In this document: positions 11,548 to 23,586 of the stretch, one piece after another
Layout: every line of letters begins with the position of its first letter
Numbering within the stretch: the first letter of the stretch is position 1
DNA from: Xenopus tropicalis
Taxonomy: Eukaryota; Chordata; Amphibia; Anura; Pipidae
Assembly: GCF_000004195.4 (NCBI RefSeq)
Contig: NC_030677.2
Span: 45,881,142 to 45,945,141 of the forward strand
Direction of reading: 5' to 3'
Length of the DNA stretch: 64,000 bases
Made by a program: the position numbers and the translations under genes
Notes under the pieces: generated by a model
What the model was told of the DNA's origin: nothing
What the model saw: the letters and a program-made list of their open reading frames with translations, nothing else
The model's database searches: none

Positions 11548-11952
11548 GGGCAGCATGGTGGTGCAGAGGATAGAAATGCTGCTGTGCGGCACTGGGAGTC
11601 TAGGTTTGATTTAAGCCACAGCACAGTCTGCAAGTAGTGTGTATGTTCTCCCCGTGTCTACATTGGTTTCTTCTGGGTACTCTGATTTTTTCCCATTCTC
11701 CAAAAGCATACAGTCAGGTTAATTGGCTCCTGATGAAAATGACCCTAGTGCGTGTGTGATAAGGACCCAAGGGGGTAATGTAAAAATAGGTCTTAAGTTT
11801 GCTACTTATCTAATAACCCATAGCAACCAATCAGTAGGTAGCATTTCTTACATTACGCTAGACTGTAAGCTCCACTGGGACTGATGTGAATAATGTTATA
11901 ATCTCTGCAAAGTCCTGTGGAATATGCCAGAGCTATATACATAAAGAATATA
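11548..11952 (+). mobile_element. tRNA-headed SINE with L2-like tail, split by a nested MITE
   Basis: The head (GCAGCATGGTGGTGCAGAGG, then a TCTAGGTTTGATTTAAGCC B-box-like region) is followed by the diagnostic body TATGTTCTCCCCGTGTCTAC, GTTAATTGGCTCCTGAT and the tail GACTGTAAGCTCCACTGGGA, CTGATGTGAATAATG and GAGCTATATACATAAAGAA. The tail resembles the 3' end of L2-type LINEs, the presumed source of its reverse transcriptase. Continuity is broken between about 11772 and 11858 by the MITE listed separately. The copy is diverged and has no coding capacity. Other copies lie at 16328, 36711, 59193 and 63598. Confidence 0.75.
11775..11856. mobile_element. Short MITE nested in the SINE
   Basis: Perfect 9-bp inverted ends, GTAATGTAA and TTACATTAC, enclose a core (CCCATAGCAACCAATCAGTA) related to the element at 2427-2533. 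It sits exactly where the SINE consensus would run from 'gataaggacc' to 'tagactgtaagctcc', so it inserted into the SINE after that element had retrotransposed. Confidence 0.65.
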
Positions 11953-12990
11953 AGAACTCCCAACTGGAAAATGAAGATGTTCAGAACAAGTTCTTAACCC
12001 AACCCAACTATCTCCAGTCATGCCCTGACAAGCATCTCTTTCTCTCCGGCCCGCAATATCCTTTCTAGTATACTGTTCCTTCTGTGTTTTATAATTCAAT
12101 AGTCATCCAACTATCTGTTCATAGAGCCACAAAGAGAGCAGTGCTGATCCCCGTACTAGCGCCGATAGAAGAAAATAAATATCAAGTGGGGTCAAGAGAA
12201 AAATGGCTTCACTACCCTATAACAGATGGTCTCCACGGGCCAAACGTTACAAGTACTTAACAAGAAGCAAACATTACCGGGGAGCTAGATTGTATTTGTT
12301 TGAATTACAGACATGTTCTGACATTTTACAGCTATAACTTTTGTATTGCATTTAATAATACAACTATCAGATCAAATGCCAAGGTCTCTGGTGTTTTATA
12401 CTCACCACACTGTATAGCAATGCAAGTGGGCGAAATATAACAGTTTAATATTCTGACTCACAGTTCTTTATTAAAGGTACAAGCTTGTCTAATTGTATAC
12501 AAGTAACAAAGTATAAATAAAGTTAAAAAAAAAATTTGCTCAAAAAGGGAACTATACCTACAAGTTTTATGTATTTAAGTGGACATATGCTTTTTTTATT
12601 TGATTCTATGTTTTAATTGCTACACAAGAAGCCCGCAGGAAGCATGTCCTAGTGACGTAGAAGGTCTGCTCATCTATTTCATAATAATTGATGATTTGGA
12701 GCAATAGTTTCCCATTAATTTGGGCTGTTTAGTGAGGAGAAAGTATTCAAACTTCCTAGAAAGAATACATAGGTCCATCTCCCTAGTCTTGTCTGGGAAA
12801 TCCACAGTGATCAAATTGGCTTTACCCACTGGCATCCACTTATGATCCTTTTGCAATTATGCCCACGTTTCAGCATGAATGACATGTAATTGGGCTAAAA
12901 TCCTTTGGCGTTGGCCAGTCGTCATTTCCAGCTATCAGCATCAAAAATGGCATCTGATTCCTAAGGCACAAGAATTGTCACAGGCCAATA

Positions 12991-13045
12991 TGGGAACCCT
13001 GGGGCTATCACTACCTTCAAGGTGACAATAGCCCCAAGGTTCCCA
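12991..13045. repeat. 55-bp hairpin (inverted repeat)
   Basis: TGGGAACCCTGGGGCTAT at the left is matched by ATAGCCCCAAGGTTCCCA at the right, with arms of about 27 bp, 22 of 27 paired, and almost no loop. All mismatches are transitions, so several would be G-U pairs in RNA. It may be the core of a worn MITE or a small foldback; the absence of a normal loop argues against a microRNA precursor. Confidence 0.7.
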
Positions 13046-13499
13046 GGCTTTAATAGGAACCCTGTGGGAAATTCAAAGGATGGGGTGAAGTGCAACTAGA
13101 AGCTTTGGACACGAATATGAATAATGAATGGCATCCTTTTGTAACAATTGTGCCTAAGTTAAATGGCTGCAACTGCAATCGTAAATGATCCCGTATATTT
13201 CCAGTACAAAATGGGCCAGGCTTTGTCTCTTTTTTTGACCTGATATAAATAAACTTTTGTGAGACTATATGGGCATCATGGCGTTGTACATAATGCAATA
13301 CAAAAAATACCAGCAGCAAGAATGTGTTGAAAATGATAGATTAAGTCCCAGAATGACATTATAACACTCTTAAACAATGTTTTCAGGACAAATCTGTTTG
13401 CACAATAGACCCTTAGGGTGAGACTGAGGGCCACCCGTGGCAAGGATCCAATCAGAGTACAGCAGTGAACTTTTGCACAGTCAGAGACAGGATTTGCTA

Positions 13500-13700
13500 G
13501 CTTGTTCACTCTCTCTCATCTGCCCTGTGAAATGTCAATATTCAATTAAAGAAATCTAAAGCCTTATTAATGGTAGAGACGTTTACACATGAAGGTCTCA
13601 GAGGATCCAAGCCAGCTTACATAACTGTAATTAATATTCATAAATATGCATGCTAAGGCTCATTCAACTCATCAGCAAGCTCTTCTTCTGCTCATCATTT
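13500..13700. promoter_or_regulatory. Candidate conserved regulatory block
   Basis: A repeat-free run of homeodomain- and POU-like words: TCAATATTCAATTAAAG near 13531, CTGTAATTAATATTCATAAA near 13625 and ATATGCATGCTAAGG directly after. The motif density is typical of developmental enhancers, but no alignment is available. Confidence 0.28.
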
Positions 13701-15256
13701 TGTAATTGGATTCCTATTACTGCCCTAATAACATTCTAAATATGAGAAAGTTCAACGGCAGCTTTGCTACGTATTCTTGAGAATATCACGCACCCAACTA
13801 AAGGCCCTCAGCTAAACATCATAGTGCTTCATCTGTTCTCTATACTCCAAGATCTCTTTTTCTTCTCTCTTCCATTTAATATTTGGGTAGCTTTAAGCGT
13901 TCCTCCCACTAACCTAGTATATCCCATTCTGTACTCCTTAACAATGTGCGACTCCAGTTCTTAGTCGTGACCTGGGACCTTTCCCAGCAGTGAGCATTTT
14001 TTAAAGCAACATCACAGGAGGGAAAGAAGGTGGATCGGTGAGCAAAAGGGTCATTCCAAGTGACATGTCTGTGTTACTGATTCTTCCAGTACCTGGAGTA
14101 TACCGTGAACATTTTGATTTCATTTGAGAGGAAGCTCATCTGAACAAATATATATATTTTCATCCCACATTATGTAAAATCTTAGGGTATAATTTCTTTT
14201 ACATAAAACATATAATATTTCCATATTTGCTTCTGTATACCAGAGGCTACAATACTGTTTTCCTGCTCATAGATATTTTACATTAACTTTTGTTTCTTTT
14301 ATTAACTTCAACACTGTCGGTCTCCTCTAGATGGTGCTATTCTATGCTTCTCTATGGGGAATTAAAATTGAATAAAATTGAATTACTGTGGGTGACCGGG
14401 TGAGAAAATCAAAGTCAACTTAAATTAAAAAAAAAATTCCTCTGTAACTTTTTTACTTTTTTTTTTTGCTGCGCTTCAGGCACACTTATATCAGTCATAT
14501 TCTATCTACAATGTTATTCAGAGGCCTTAGAACTATATTACATTAGAGGCAAGTGACATAATTGTGTTTTGACACTTATGCCTAACTCTCTCATAAGTAC
14601 CTATTATTCCTCGTTGTGAATCCACCACTTCTGAACACGACAAAGCTGAAACATCTTCCATATAACTGTACAACCAGCAACCTCTTTGGTTTTAAAAAAA
14701 ACATTACAGCCCCAGACAATTGTACATTGTATGTCAGAGTGACATGTTGCACCTTGGTCTGTGGGTGAAATAAGAGATACGGCAGCTCCTACTTATATAT
14801 CCTACATCAAATATAAGTACATGTAGAGCAATTGGACTTGCTGCGTAATACTTGAATTCAAGTCTAGTTTCTCTAGATTTACTTATACTAGATATACCAT
14901 GACCTAGATGAATGAAAACTTTCATAGCCATCCTACATCAAAGGAATAAATTAATCCCTTTTGCCTTAATCTAGCCCTGTTTGCATATATTTTGGCCATC
15001 ATCTTCATTTTGTTCTGTTTGGAAGTAGACTGATAGGCTGACTGACCAACTTTATAAATTAAATATATGTCTCATCGATGGAAAATCTTTCATTGTGCAT
15101 CCAAGAAAATCAGATCCGTACTTATCAATAACATGTTGTTCTTATGTTATTAGAGGGAGACAGTACTTTCTTTTATATTCAGCTAAAGGTGCAATTAACC
15201 TTTATATACTTTTTTTTTGTTCTCGCTATATAGAAGAAACAGTTTTGATTGTATTA
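13701..15256. other. Non-coding stretch, no supported gene
   Basis: AT-rich, with several poly-A and poly-T tracts (for example 14427-14436 and 14458-14467). No repeat family or exon could be recognised. Confidence 0.4.
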
Positions 15257-15513
15257 CAGGTATAGGATCCATTATCCGGAAACCCGTTATCCAGAAAGTT
15301 CTGAATTACGGAAAGGCCATGTCCCATAGACTTCATTATAAGCAAATAATTTGTAAAAAAAAAAAAAAAAGTAAGTAATCCTTATTGGAGGCGAAACAAG
15401 CCAATAGCAGACTTTTTTAGCATTCTTAAGTTATGGAGCTCCAAATTACGGAAACATCCCTTATCCGGAAAACCCCAGGTCCCAAGCATTCTGGATAACA
15501 GGTCCGATACCTG
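15257..15513. mobile_element. MITE with CAGGTATAGGA ends (257 bp)
   Basis: The left end CAGGTATAGGATCCATTATC and the right end GATAACAGGTCCGATACCTG are inverted repeats with a few mismatches. The body carries the repeated words TTATCCGGAAA and AATTACGGAAA that mark a very common Xenopus family. An A-rich run of about 17 bases sits near its middle (about 15354-15370). No target duplication is evident. A deleted copy of the right half lies at 40361-40450. Confidence 0.75.
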
Positions 15514-16327
15514 TACCTCTCCCCCTGAAATCAGGAAAGTTAAGAAAGTGAGCTCTGTATAATCAAGTCCCTTCCTTTACCCAACTGCAGCCTGTATTTT
15601 ATTTTACAGATAAGGAGGCATTCATTATACAGGGGGTAAATTGAAAAGCTACCTGTACTTTGGCTCTGAAGAACCAGGAACCAAGCAATAACAGAACTAA
15701 CTAATATTTCAAAACAAAAAAAAAGAAAAAACTAAGATAGGCCTATTACCAAGGGGTATATTGACTAGTACAAACAAATATACTGATGCAGACATGGAGC
15801 GCATGGCTCAATATCTGCTCTTTATTGGTGCACCTTAAATATTTTCTATACCACTAATTTCAGAGTGAATATTAATAAGCATTTATGGTTGCTTATTGTT
15901 GTAGGTATTCACTTATTAATTGTCATATATAATTCATATGGAATCATTTATTATTCATATGTTTTTTCCTCAAATTAAAAATCTATTAATTATTTATACT
16001 TGTGCATTGTATTGTTTTTGTTTTTGACTATGGATAAATGTCACTCAACCGCATAGCCATGTGTACAGTATATGTTTGTATTGAACCAGGGTTAATGGCA
16101 CTGGTGCTGAATAAAAACATATGCCACGTTATGCAGCTATGTATGAGCAGTCAAGCCTGGTACCTCGACTTAGAGGATCCATTTAGTACTCAGCAGCAAT
16201 CATCCCTTCAGCAGCTCTGGAGAACACAGAGCACATAAACTGGCCAGACATAAACAGAATCATCATATAATATGGACAATTTCCAACAGAACATAATACC
16301 TGCAGTCTGGGTATATAGGTGGCTAGA

Positions 16328-16510
16328 GGGTGGTGCAGTGTTTAGCATTGCTGGGGCCCTAGGTTCAGTTCCAGACAACATATAATACGCAAGGAGTTTG
16401 TCTTTCCCCCACCGGGTTTCCTCCAGGTACCTTGGTTTCCTCCCATGCTGCAAACACATACAGGAGGTGAATTGGCTCCTGATAAAATTGCCTGTATTGT
16501 GAATGGGATT
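16328..16510 (+). mobile_element. SINE copy lacking its tail
   Basis: Same family as at 11548: GTGGTGCAGTGTTTAGCATT, GCCCTAGGTTCAGTTCC (B-box-like), ACCGGGTTTCCTCCAGGTAC, and GTGAATTGGCTCCTGATAAA in order. The L2-like 3' tail is missing or too diverged to see. Confidence 0.7.
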
Positions 16511-16593
16511 CTCTGCAGTTCTCTGCATCTAAAGGTTCTGTCCGATGCATACAACAAGCTAGAGGCAATATAATAAAAGTCACTACTTTAAGC

Positions 16594-16640
16594 AATAGCA
16601 GGTAAATTCACTGGTCATCTGTTTAAAAGCATTTACCTTT
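16594..16640. mobile_element. MITE fragment related to 2427-2533
   Basis: AGCAGGTAAATTCACTGGTC and ATCTGTTTAAAAGCATT match the interior of the element at 2427-2533; both termini are gone. Confidence 0.5.
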
Positions 16641-17759
16641 GTTCTTTTTTATGACATTTCCTCTATATCCCCACACTTTACAGTGGCAATAAATGGAATA
16701 TAAGGTCTTTGGTCTTAACTTGAGATGTTTCCCTTTGACTCCAAGGAATACAAAAGACTTTCAGTCCCAACATGTTGGCCGTGCCCTGAAGGATGGTGTG
16801 TGCATGCAGTACCGATAATAAATGGCCTTTCCTATGGGACTGGGCTTGCCACAGTACAAGGTTGCAGTGATCAGTATGCTTCCAGCTGCACCTTTATTGA
16901 CTTCAGTTTTCCTGTATCAGCACAACTTATTATTCTGGGTGTCATTTTTCAGATTAGTCATATGGATTCCTCATCTATTACCAGCTTCAATTATACATTT
17001 TGACAACAACTTGTAACTCCCACGCCCTCAAAAATATTCTGTCTTTGGCCTTGTTGCAATTAACCGCATGGATCCATTAGGAGAGTGACATAGCAAGGCA
17101 GGGTCTGAAACAAGAATAGGCTTTTAGACACTGGGAGTGTTGCAACGTAGATCTGGATGTGTGTCACTCAAAAGCAGTGAGGTGAGCAATGAGAAAATGT
17201 TAAGTGGAATTGCTTTAGACATTGATGGGTAACCTACTGGAAATCACAGTCGGCTGGAGGATGCTGGGAGATGTAGTACAGGTCAAGGTGCAAAGACTCT
17301 TTTTGGGGTCCTAAATATACAACAATGGCAGTATAGGATATAGCACAGACAGCAGCAGCCACAGCAGGAAGCAACTTGCCTTGAAGTGGCATCTACCTTG
17401 TGAATAACAGAGCTTTAAGGTGCGGAAGCGCGACTGCGTCCTTGTGCTTCTCAGCTCATGCCCAAAACATCAGCAATAATGTCCCTGTGTTCCCAATCCC
17501 ACCTGACAGGCTCTCAGCAAACATTAGGATGCCATTACTCCTCAGCTAAAAAAAAAACAACCCTGCTGCCGCGTTGCCAAGAGGACCTGGGAAACTAAAA
17601 TCAAAGCTTGTTGAAACAAGCAGAATGGTAATCAAAGGCCATAGACTGGAGCTTTAACTCCTAATTCCTGGGTAAACTTTATACTTCCGCATAACTGAAG
17701 CAGCTGGGAGTATTAATCTCATTCCAGAAACATGAGACATTAATACTGGCTCCCTTCCA

Positions 17760-18070
17760 GGCTTACAGAATTAAACATCACACGGCTAATGCAGGTCTTT
17801 GTATTCGGCTCGGAGCTTGCGCTCTGCGGATATTCTGCACAGGCCAATGTGTACTATTGGTTAAACAGCGACATAATGAGATAACGGGACACAGGGAGCA
17901 CTCAGCTGCATGCAAGGGTACTTACAGCCAGACAAATAGCTCCATAAAAACATTTGTGCACTGACCTGTGTCTAAGGGAGCCATGGCATCGCTCATCAAT
18001 TACTTAATGCCAAGGAAATAGTTGATCACAAAATGCCTCTAAAAAAAGTACCAAGCAGCCCTTAAACATT
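17760..18070. promoter_or_regulatory. Candidate conserved regulatory block
   Basis: Repeat-free sequence containing CCAATGTGTACTATTGG (a 17-bp near-palindrome with CCAAT-type ends), ATGAGATAACG (GATA type), ATCAATTACTTAATGCC and TTGATCAC. It also holds the candidate first exon at 17926-17984. Conservation is inferred only from composition. Confidence 0.25.
17926..17984 (-). CDS. Candidate first coding exon, phase 2 (19 codons)
   Basis: On the minus strand ATG at 17984 sits in a good initiation context (GATGCCATGG) and is followed by 19 open codons, beginning MAPLDTGQCTNVF and ending in a hydrophobic run, up to the donor GGCT/GTAAGTACCC. The exon would end in phase 2, which does not match the exon at 6251-6460. 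The segment lies in a stretch with low repeat content and many short homeodomain-like and GATA-like words, so constraint there could equally come from regulatory function. The peptide is unrecognised. Confidence 0.15.
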
Positions 18071-18839
18071 ATGTTCTTCATGAATTTTCATGGAGGTACT
18101 TTCTTTTCACGGCTATTGAAACATTGATTCTGGTGAGGCTTTGTGTTTCTCTTAACCTTGAGGTTTCATCTCAGTGGTGTCAAGCAAGGACTGAAATATC
18201 TACAGGGACGTTACACTGACCATTTATGGATTAAAAATAATGTATACACAAGGTGTCCTATGGCTTTTCTTGCTGAGTAAAACAAGGGCACCCATATGTT
18301 GTTTGCTCAAATTTTGCTTGGCAAAGTTTAGCGCACATTCTACCATTTCTCATGATAATTTAACCACTACGGGAACTGTCTAATCAGAGTGGTGTGGATA
18401 TTTCATTTTATCACAGCAGATCATGTGCAGTTCTAGGAGCCCCCAAAAGGCCTTAGAGACTCATTCACAGTAGCATAAAACTATGTTTAGTAGCAGCAGA
18501 TCCCAAAGCAAAACAGATTCCAACCTACGGCTCTTAAGTAGTAGTAGGCAGGCTCCATTTTGTGGACACTTATTTAGGGAAGTTTAATATCACCCCAAAA
18601 ATCTTGTGTATGCGCCATCTAGGCAACATCTAGGAAGTGTTGAATTGAAAGTAATTGATATTAGAAATCTGATCTGTTAACCATATATTGCCTGCTCCAC
18701 CTCAGGCCTGGATATGAAGTTAAGCCAAAGCTTAGGGGGGCACGCATTAAGGGAGGGACATGCAACCTGTGGGCTACCTTGTGCATGTTGTTAGTAACAG
18801 AAAGAAGGGAGCCACACTGGGAACTGCATGAGAGATTTA

Positions 18840-19143
18840 GGGCTCTGGCACACGGGGAGATTAGTCGCCCGTGGCAAAATTCCCTGTTCGCGGGCGACTA
18901 ATCTCACCGAGTTGCCTTCTCCTGCCATCCCATCGGCGACTGTAAGTCGCCGGTGGGATGGCAGACGCGGCGGGGCGATTTCGGGAAATCGTCGAAAAAG
19001 ACTTGCGCCGCCGCATGTGCCATCCCGCCGGTGACTTACATGTTCGCCGGTGCGATGGCGGGTCATGGCAACTCGGGGAGATTAGTCGCCCGTGAACAGG
19101 GAGTTTTGCCGCGGGCGACTAATCTCCCCGTGTGTCAGAGCCC
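18840..19143. mobile_element. GC-rich complex palindromic MITE with TTA flanks (304 bp)
   Basis: Ends are GGGCTCTGGCACACGGGGAG and CTCCCCGTGTGTCAGAGCCC, inverted and nearly identical, extending into arms of about 100 bp. Within each arm, AGATTAGTCGCCCG and its reverse complement form a second, inner hairpin. TTA lies immediately outside both ends (18837-18839 and 19144-19146), consistent with the 3-bp TWA target duplication of PIF/Harbinger elements; a TTAA duplication with one lost base is an alternative. The element is strikingly CpG-rich for this AT-rich region. Three overlapping open frames within it are artefacts. Confidence 0.8.
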
Positions 19144-19800
19144 TTAAACCCCATCCCTGGTTCAGCTCCCTTCTTTTTAATGCTAGTAGTAGTACAGGCA
19201 GGAGGCTGAACTGGGTTGCAAATAGGGAGGGGGAGAACAAGGAGCACAAACCAAACCATGCCCTGGCCATACCTAAGGCCTCATTTTGTGCAATCCTTCT
19301 CAAAGCACCTAACCTAATCAACTATTATATGAGATTTTAGAGTCTGATGACTAATTTAATGAAAGAAGCTGAAAAACTAATCCTAAATGGCTACTGACTA
19401 GGAAATTCTAGCCCACATGTCAAGTATCTCTAAACTGCCACCCCTCAGCTGTGAACAACTTTTGACATTCCCTGATGAATGTGGGAAAAAGAGGGACACC
19501 GTATAGCTAATCTAACAGCTAGAAGTAAGCATTGCTCATAACATGACCCTAATCAAACCATGCTTTAAGTCTGAAGCTCCCATTTGTCCATGGATTTATT
19601 TTTCACATGCAGCAGCTCTAACGATCGCAACTAAAATAATCAAAAATTAATTTTCTCGAGCCAAATTGGGCCTAGATGTTTAAATGTCAGCATCTGTGCA
19701 GTAGCCAAGGCATTTGTTATAAGAAGCCTCTCCAAGAGAGTAGAAGTGCTCTACGTGCCGCCAGTGTAATCCATGAATTTTAGTTCTGTGCTCCTGTGCA
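19144..19800. other. Non-coding stretch, no supported gene
   Basis: Nothing recognisable beyond ordinary AT-rich sequence; open frames here have no splice or initiation support. Confidence 0.4.
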
Positions 19801-19859
19801 ACGTAATTGTACAAAGCACTAAATAACAGAAACTAATTCAAAAACATCAGCGTGCAGCG

Positions 19860-20300
19860 AGCCCCAAACAGAGAGCGCGCTTAAAGAGAAGAGTTATCCT
19901 AATCTGTCTGAAACACGCAGGGGGAAAAACCCTTTAATTTGCTGTTTACTCAGTCTTGCAAATAACTCCAGTTATTCTAGCAGTGCAGGATTGCCAGGCC
20001 ATGCACAAGCCACGCTATTAACCAAATTAACGACAGTAAATAATCATCGATTCCCAAGCAGAGAGGAAGCACTCCTGCAAGTCGCAGGAAATTTGCTGGA
20101 CACGCGTCTCATTACGCCCTGTGGGCAATTTATTTTGTGGCTGGAGCGGAGCTTATCGGCTGCTTATGCACATGAAGGGAAAATGTTTCTCCCCAAGAAT
20201 TAAATGCGAGAGCGACCGCAGGAAACTCGAAGTCTTAATTTAAAATCTTCAGCGTGATCGGCGGAGCTGGAGTTCCACAATAATGATACAATCCAGAGAA
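19860..20300. promoter_or_regulatory. Candidate conserved regulatory block
   Basis: Repeat-free and locally higher in CpG, with AACCAAATTAACGACAG, GTAAATAATCATCGATTCC (containing ATCGAT), GGGCAATTTATTTTGTGG and GCTTATCGGC. The mix resembles a vertebrate developmental enhancer. No exon signals are present. Confidence 0.25.
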
Positions 20301-22064
20301 CGGGCTGATGCCTTGCCGTGACTTTTTTTTTTGCATTGAAAAATCAATACAGGGATTGTCTGTAGCATAATGTTTAACTGAAGTATACAGCATTGGGTAA
20401 AAAGCCTGCAAATGTGAATGTTAAAACAATATATTAATCACAAGTACCTATTCCACACAATGTAGGACTGCGGCCATCAGTCTCAACAGAAACACAACAA
20501 ATATAGCTGAAGCCTTAAGGAAAAGGCATAGAATATTCCCAAACAAACACCGTCTCTATAGCTAGGGGGTCTGTCTGTCTTCCTAGTTCTTGTCTAGGAA
20601 CTAAAATACTTATTGGAGTGAAGAAATTGCTATACCTGTGTTTTAACAATAGGGGGAGCAGACCCTGTGCTACAGGGGGACCAGGAATAATTTGTGTTAG
20701 GGTGTTACATTAGAACTAGTATTTTTTAGCCAAAAAAGACTCAATTAAGCAAATCATGGACTGCAAATCAAAACAAACCCTGGCATTTTATGTACCCAAG
20801 GCCCAAACAACACCCCACAGGTCCAATAAATAGGGAACGTCTATGGCATCTTACAGCAGCCCCTCTGGCATTTGCAAGAATCCACAGATTTTCAGTCCAG
20901 GCCTCCAAATAAGCATTTAGCATAGCACTTGTATCAGAATGTGTACCTGCTTCATTCATAGCGTAGAGCTGTTGTAAAGGCCAGCATTTACAACCTACAG
21001 TAAAGCATGAATACTAGGATTCATTTATTCTATATTCAGATAATATGGTATTCGTTTAATATATGGATTCGGTTAATCCAAAATCCAGACCTGTAGTTAT
21101 GTAATAATTCAATACGTGCATTTCCTTGGCCCTTAGCATTGAGAAGAACCAGATCCAAATACTTATTATCATGTGAGCTTGCCACTCTGGACATCTGAAG
21201 ACACATTATTTTCTCCTGAAACAGATTGCTGAAGACAGCTGCGGTCTCATTTTAATATGCTAGTTATGAGTTTCATGCGGCTCAGCATTCAGCCAAATCT
21301 TTTCCATGTAAGATTTGTTATTCAGCCAAAGCCAAACTTTTGGTACGTCTCAAGCAAAAATGCTGAAAACAAATGTATTGCTCATTTATTATCCAATTCA
21401 TGCCCTGACTTACTGTAAATGGCTCTATGACACACTGCATGCCATGTACTTTTACAAATAAAATTAGATGATTTTTTGTTTTTAGATAACACGGTACAGT
21501 TATATACTTTATTAGGTAACACTGTGTCTGGATTACCACATATCACCCTGTTGTGCGTAGACTCAATAATAAACAGAACATATCCACCTTCCTACATATT
21601 AAGTTACAAGATTTGCATTTAGGCTACACCAAGCCCACAGCAGAATACACACACAGACATGAGAATTTTCGACAGCTGGGTATTATAAAATATAATCCTA
21701 TGTAATTAATAATAAATACATCATAGATTGATATTTGATCCAAGACAATAAGCATATAAGGTAGTCCACTTAAACAACTGCAAATCTTGAAGCCAGCACA
21801 TAATAAACACTTGCTTGCCTGAAACCTAAGAAGCCACCCCTATGTCCCCACGGATGAATAGTAGTTAGTACACTTCGAGTTAACTAGATCTATAAGCTGG
21901 CTAACTACTATTACATGCACAGGAAGTAACCAAATATTTGTACACATGCTAGCCAGCCAGTACAACCCTAGTACAGTAATGCAAATATACATTAGAAAGG
22001 CAACATCATATCAGCCCTATTATAAGCATATATGATGCTACACAACTACCAAGAACCATATTTA
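20301..22064. other. Non-coding stretch, no supported gene
   Basis: AT-rich. A weak echo of the CAGGTAT-end MITE (GGTTAATCCAAAATCCAG, 21072-21089) is too diverged to call. Confidence 0.4.
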
Positions 22065-22193
22065 GGGTTGCCACCTAGCTGGTATTTTACCGGCCTTGCC
22101 AGTAAAAATGATACTTAATGCCAATGTTATTAATAGTGAAAACAGATAAAAATATAGAAAGTCCGGTATTTTTTCCAGAAAATGTGGTAACCC
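22065..22193. mobile_element. MITE with GGGTTGCCACC ends (129 bp)
   Basis: Left end GGGTTGCCACCTAGCTGGTA and right end TTCCAGAAAATGTGGTAACCC are imperfect inverted repeats (GGGTTGCCAC versus GGGTTACCAC), with CCGGTATTTT-type words inside both arms. Flanks are TTA on the left and TAA on the right, compatible with a mutated TWA duplication. I recognise the family as abundant in frogs. Confidence 0.7.
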
Positions 22194-23540
22194 TAACCAT
22201 ATCCCAACCAGATACCAAGCACCATATCTAAGATAGGTAGCAAGCAAACCACCTCCTCCCAGCAAGACAACCAAGTAGACAAACAGTCAACACCATCATA
22301 CAGGCCATAAAAGCCAATAAGCCAACTCATCTCCGGCACCAATATTATCCTTGCCCCATTGTAATCACATCTCCCCATGCTTGCCCAACGTGGATTACTG
22401 AGATTGCATCATTAGGCACTGTCGCCTCCACAAATTAAAGGACTCCTCCTTTGTATTACTGAACCATCAACGTTCCTATTTAGTAGAACTGATAAAGCTG
22501 TGCCTAAGTTGTACAACAGGAGGATAATAAAGGATTCAGTTGGGCTGCTGTATAGTGGCTGCCGCACTGCCAATTTGTTTTAATGTTCCCATTTGTTCCG
22601 GCTGTGCATATTGCATTGTCCCATGCTCAGACCCCAGTAGGTTTAAAAGCTATTAATATAGTTTCGTGACTGTATATCCATGGGAGTGAGGGAAACTATA
22701 AAATGCCATCATCAAACTGTGTATCAGAGTGCAATTTGGGGAATAAATTTAAAGCACGAAAAACAAAATCGGTACACAGCACAGCAGGTCATCCTGATAT
22801 TTCAGGACCCATTAGTAAGATCTTATTATTTGTAGTGTTTTGTACCCTGCGTAAGGGAAGTGAATAAAACTGCAGGTAACTTCACAACTAACAGCCCAGC
22901 AAGGGGCTCAAAGTCACAGCGCAATAGAGTGAACCCCAAGTTTCACATGTACCACCTCATTTGGTCCCATCTCCAACACTGGCTTATGTCCAGCCATGTA
23001 GATATTTTGCTCAGGAGATCCCAGCAACAACTGCAAGTTTGTGGGGTAATTCTCTTTCTATTGATCCCCTGTGTCAGCTTTTTTAGCTGTAAGGGGCCCT
23101 TCCAAGCATTTCTTGCAAAGTTAGAAGCCTTACATAGCAAAGTTGTATGTGTGGTTCCAGCCTTCAAAACACCTTATAACAGAAACTGCACTTTTTTCCA
23201 GTACCTTTAATCACCCATTTAAATAAATATAGCTGTACCCTCTTTGTTGCACCCTATTGCATGTACATTTGTACACGTCTGTGCAAACTATGTGCATACC
23301 AAGTGTCTTTCCTACCTTTTCTATAGGCTTTTCCACTGCAGGCTCACCTACATTGCCTGTGCAAAAATATTATTACTAATTATTAACTTCTAACCATGCT
23401 AAACCAACAGCACAAGTTAATAAAAATGTCTCCTACTATGCCTGAATGTGCAGAGCCAATAGCCTATCAGGTTTATAAAAAATAAAAACAAACAAACAAA
23501 AAAGCACCTGCAAAACCTAAGCAACAACTTGAAAAAAACC
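22194..23540. other. Non-coding stretch, no supported gene
   Basis: Contains a plus-strand 116-codon open frame at 22860-23210 with no splice signals, initiation context or recognisable domain; read as chance. A (CAAA)n-like run lies near 23486-23500. Confidence 0.4.
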
Positions 23541-23549
23541 AAATATATA

Positions 23550-23552
<3 letters not shown>

Positions 23553-23584
<32 letters not shown>
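23553..23584. repeat. (TA)n microsatellite, 32 bp
   Basis: Sixteen uninterrupted TA units. A minus-strand frame through it gives an artefactual Tyr-Ile repeat. Confidence 0.95.

Positions 23585-23586
<2 letters not shown>

Noticed and set aside
18791..19147. Three overlapping Arg/Gly/Pro-rich open frames
   Set aside because: They are translations of the GC-rich palindromic MITE at 18840-19143.
21040..21100. Possible further copy of the CAGGTAT-end MITE
   Set aside because: Only a few diverged words match; neither terminus is identifiable.
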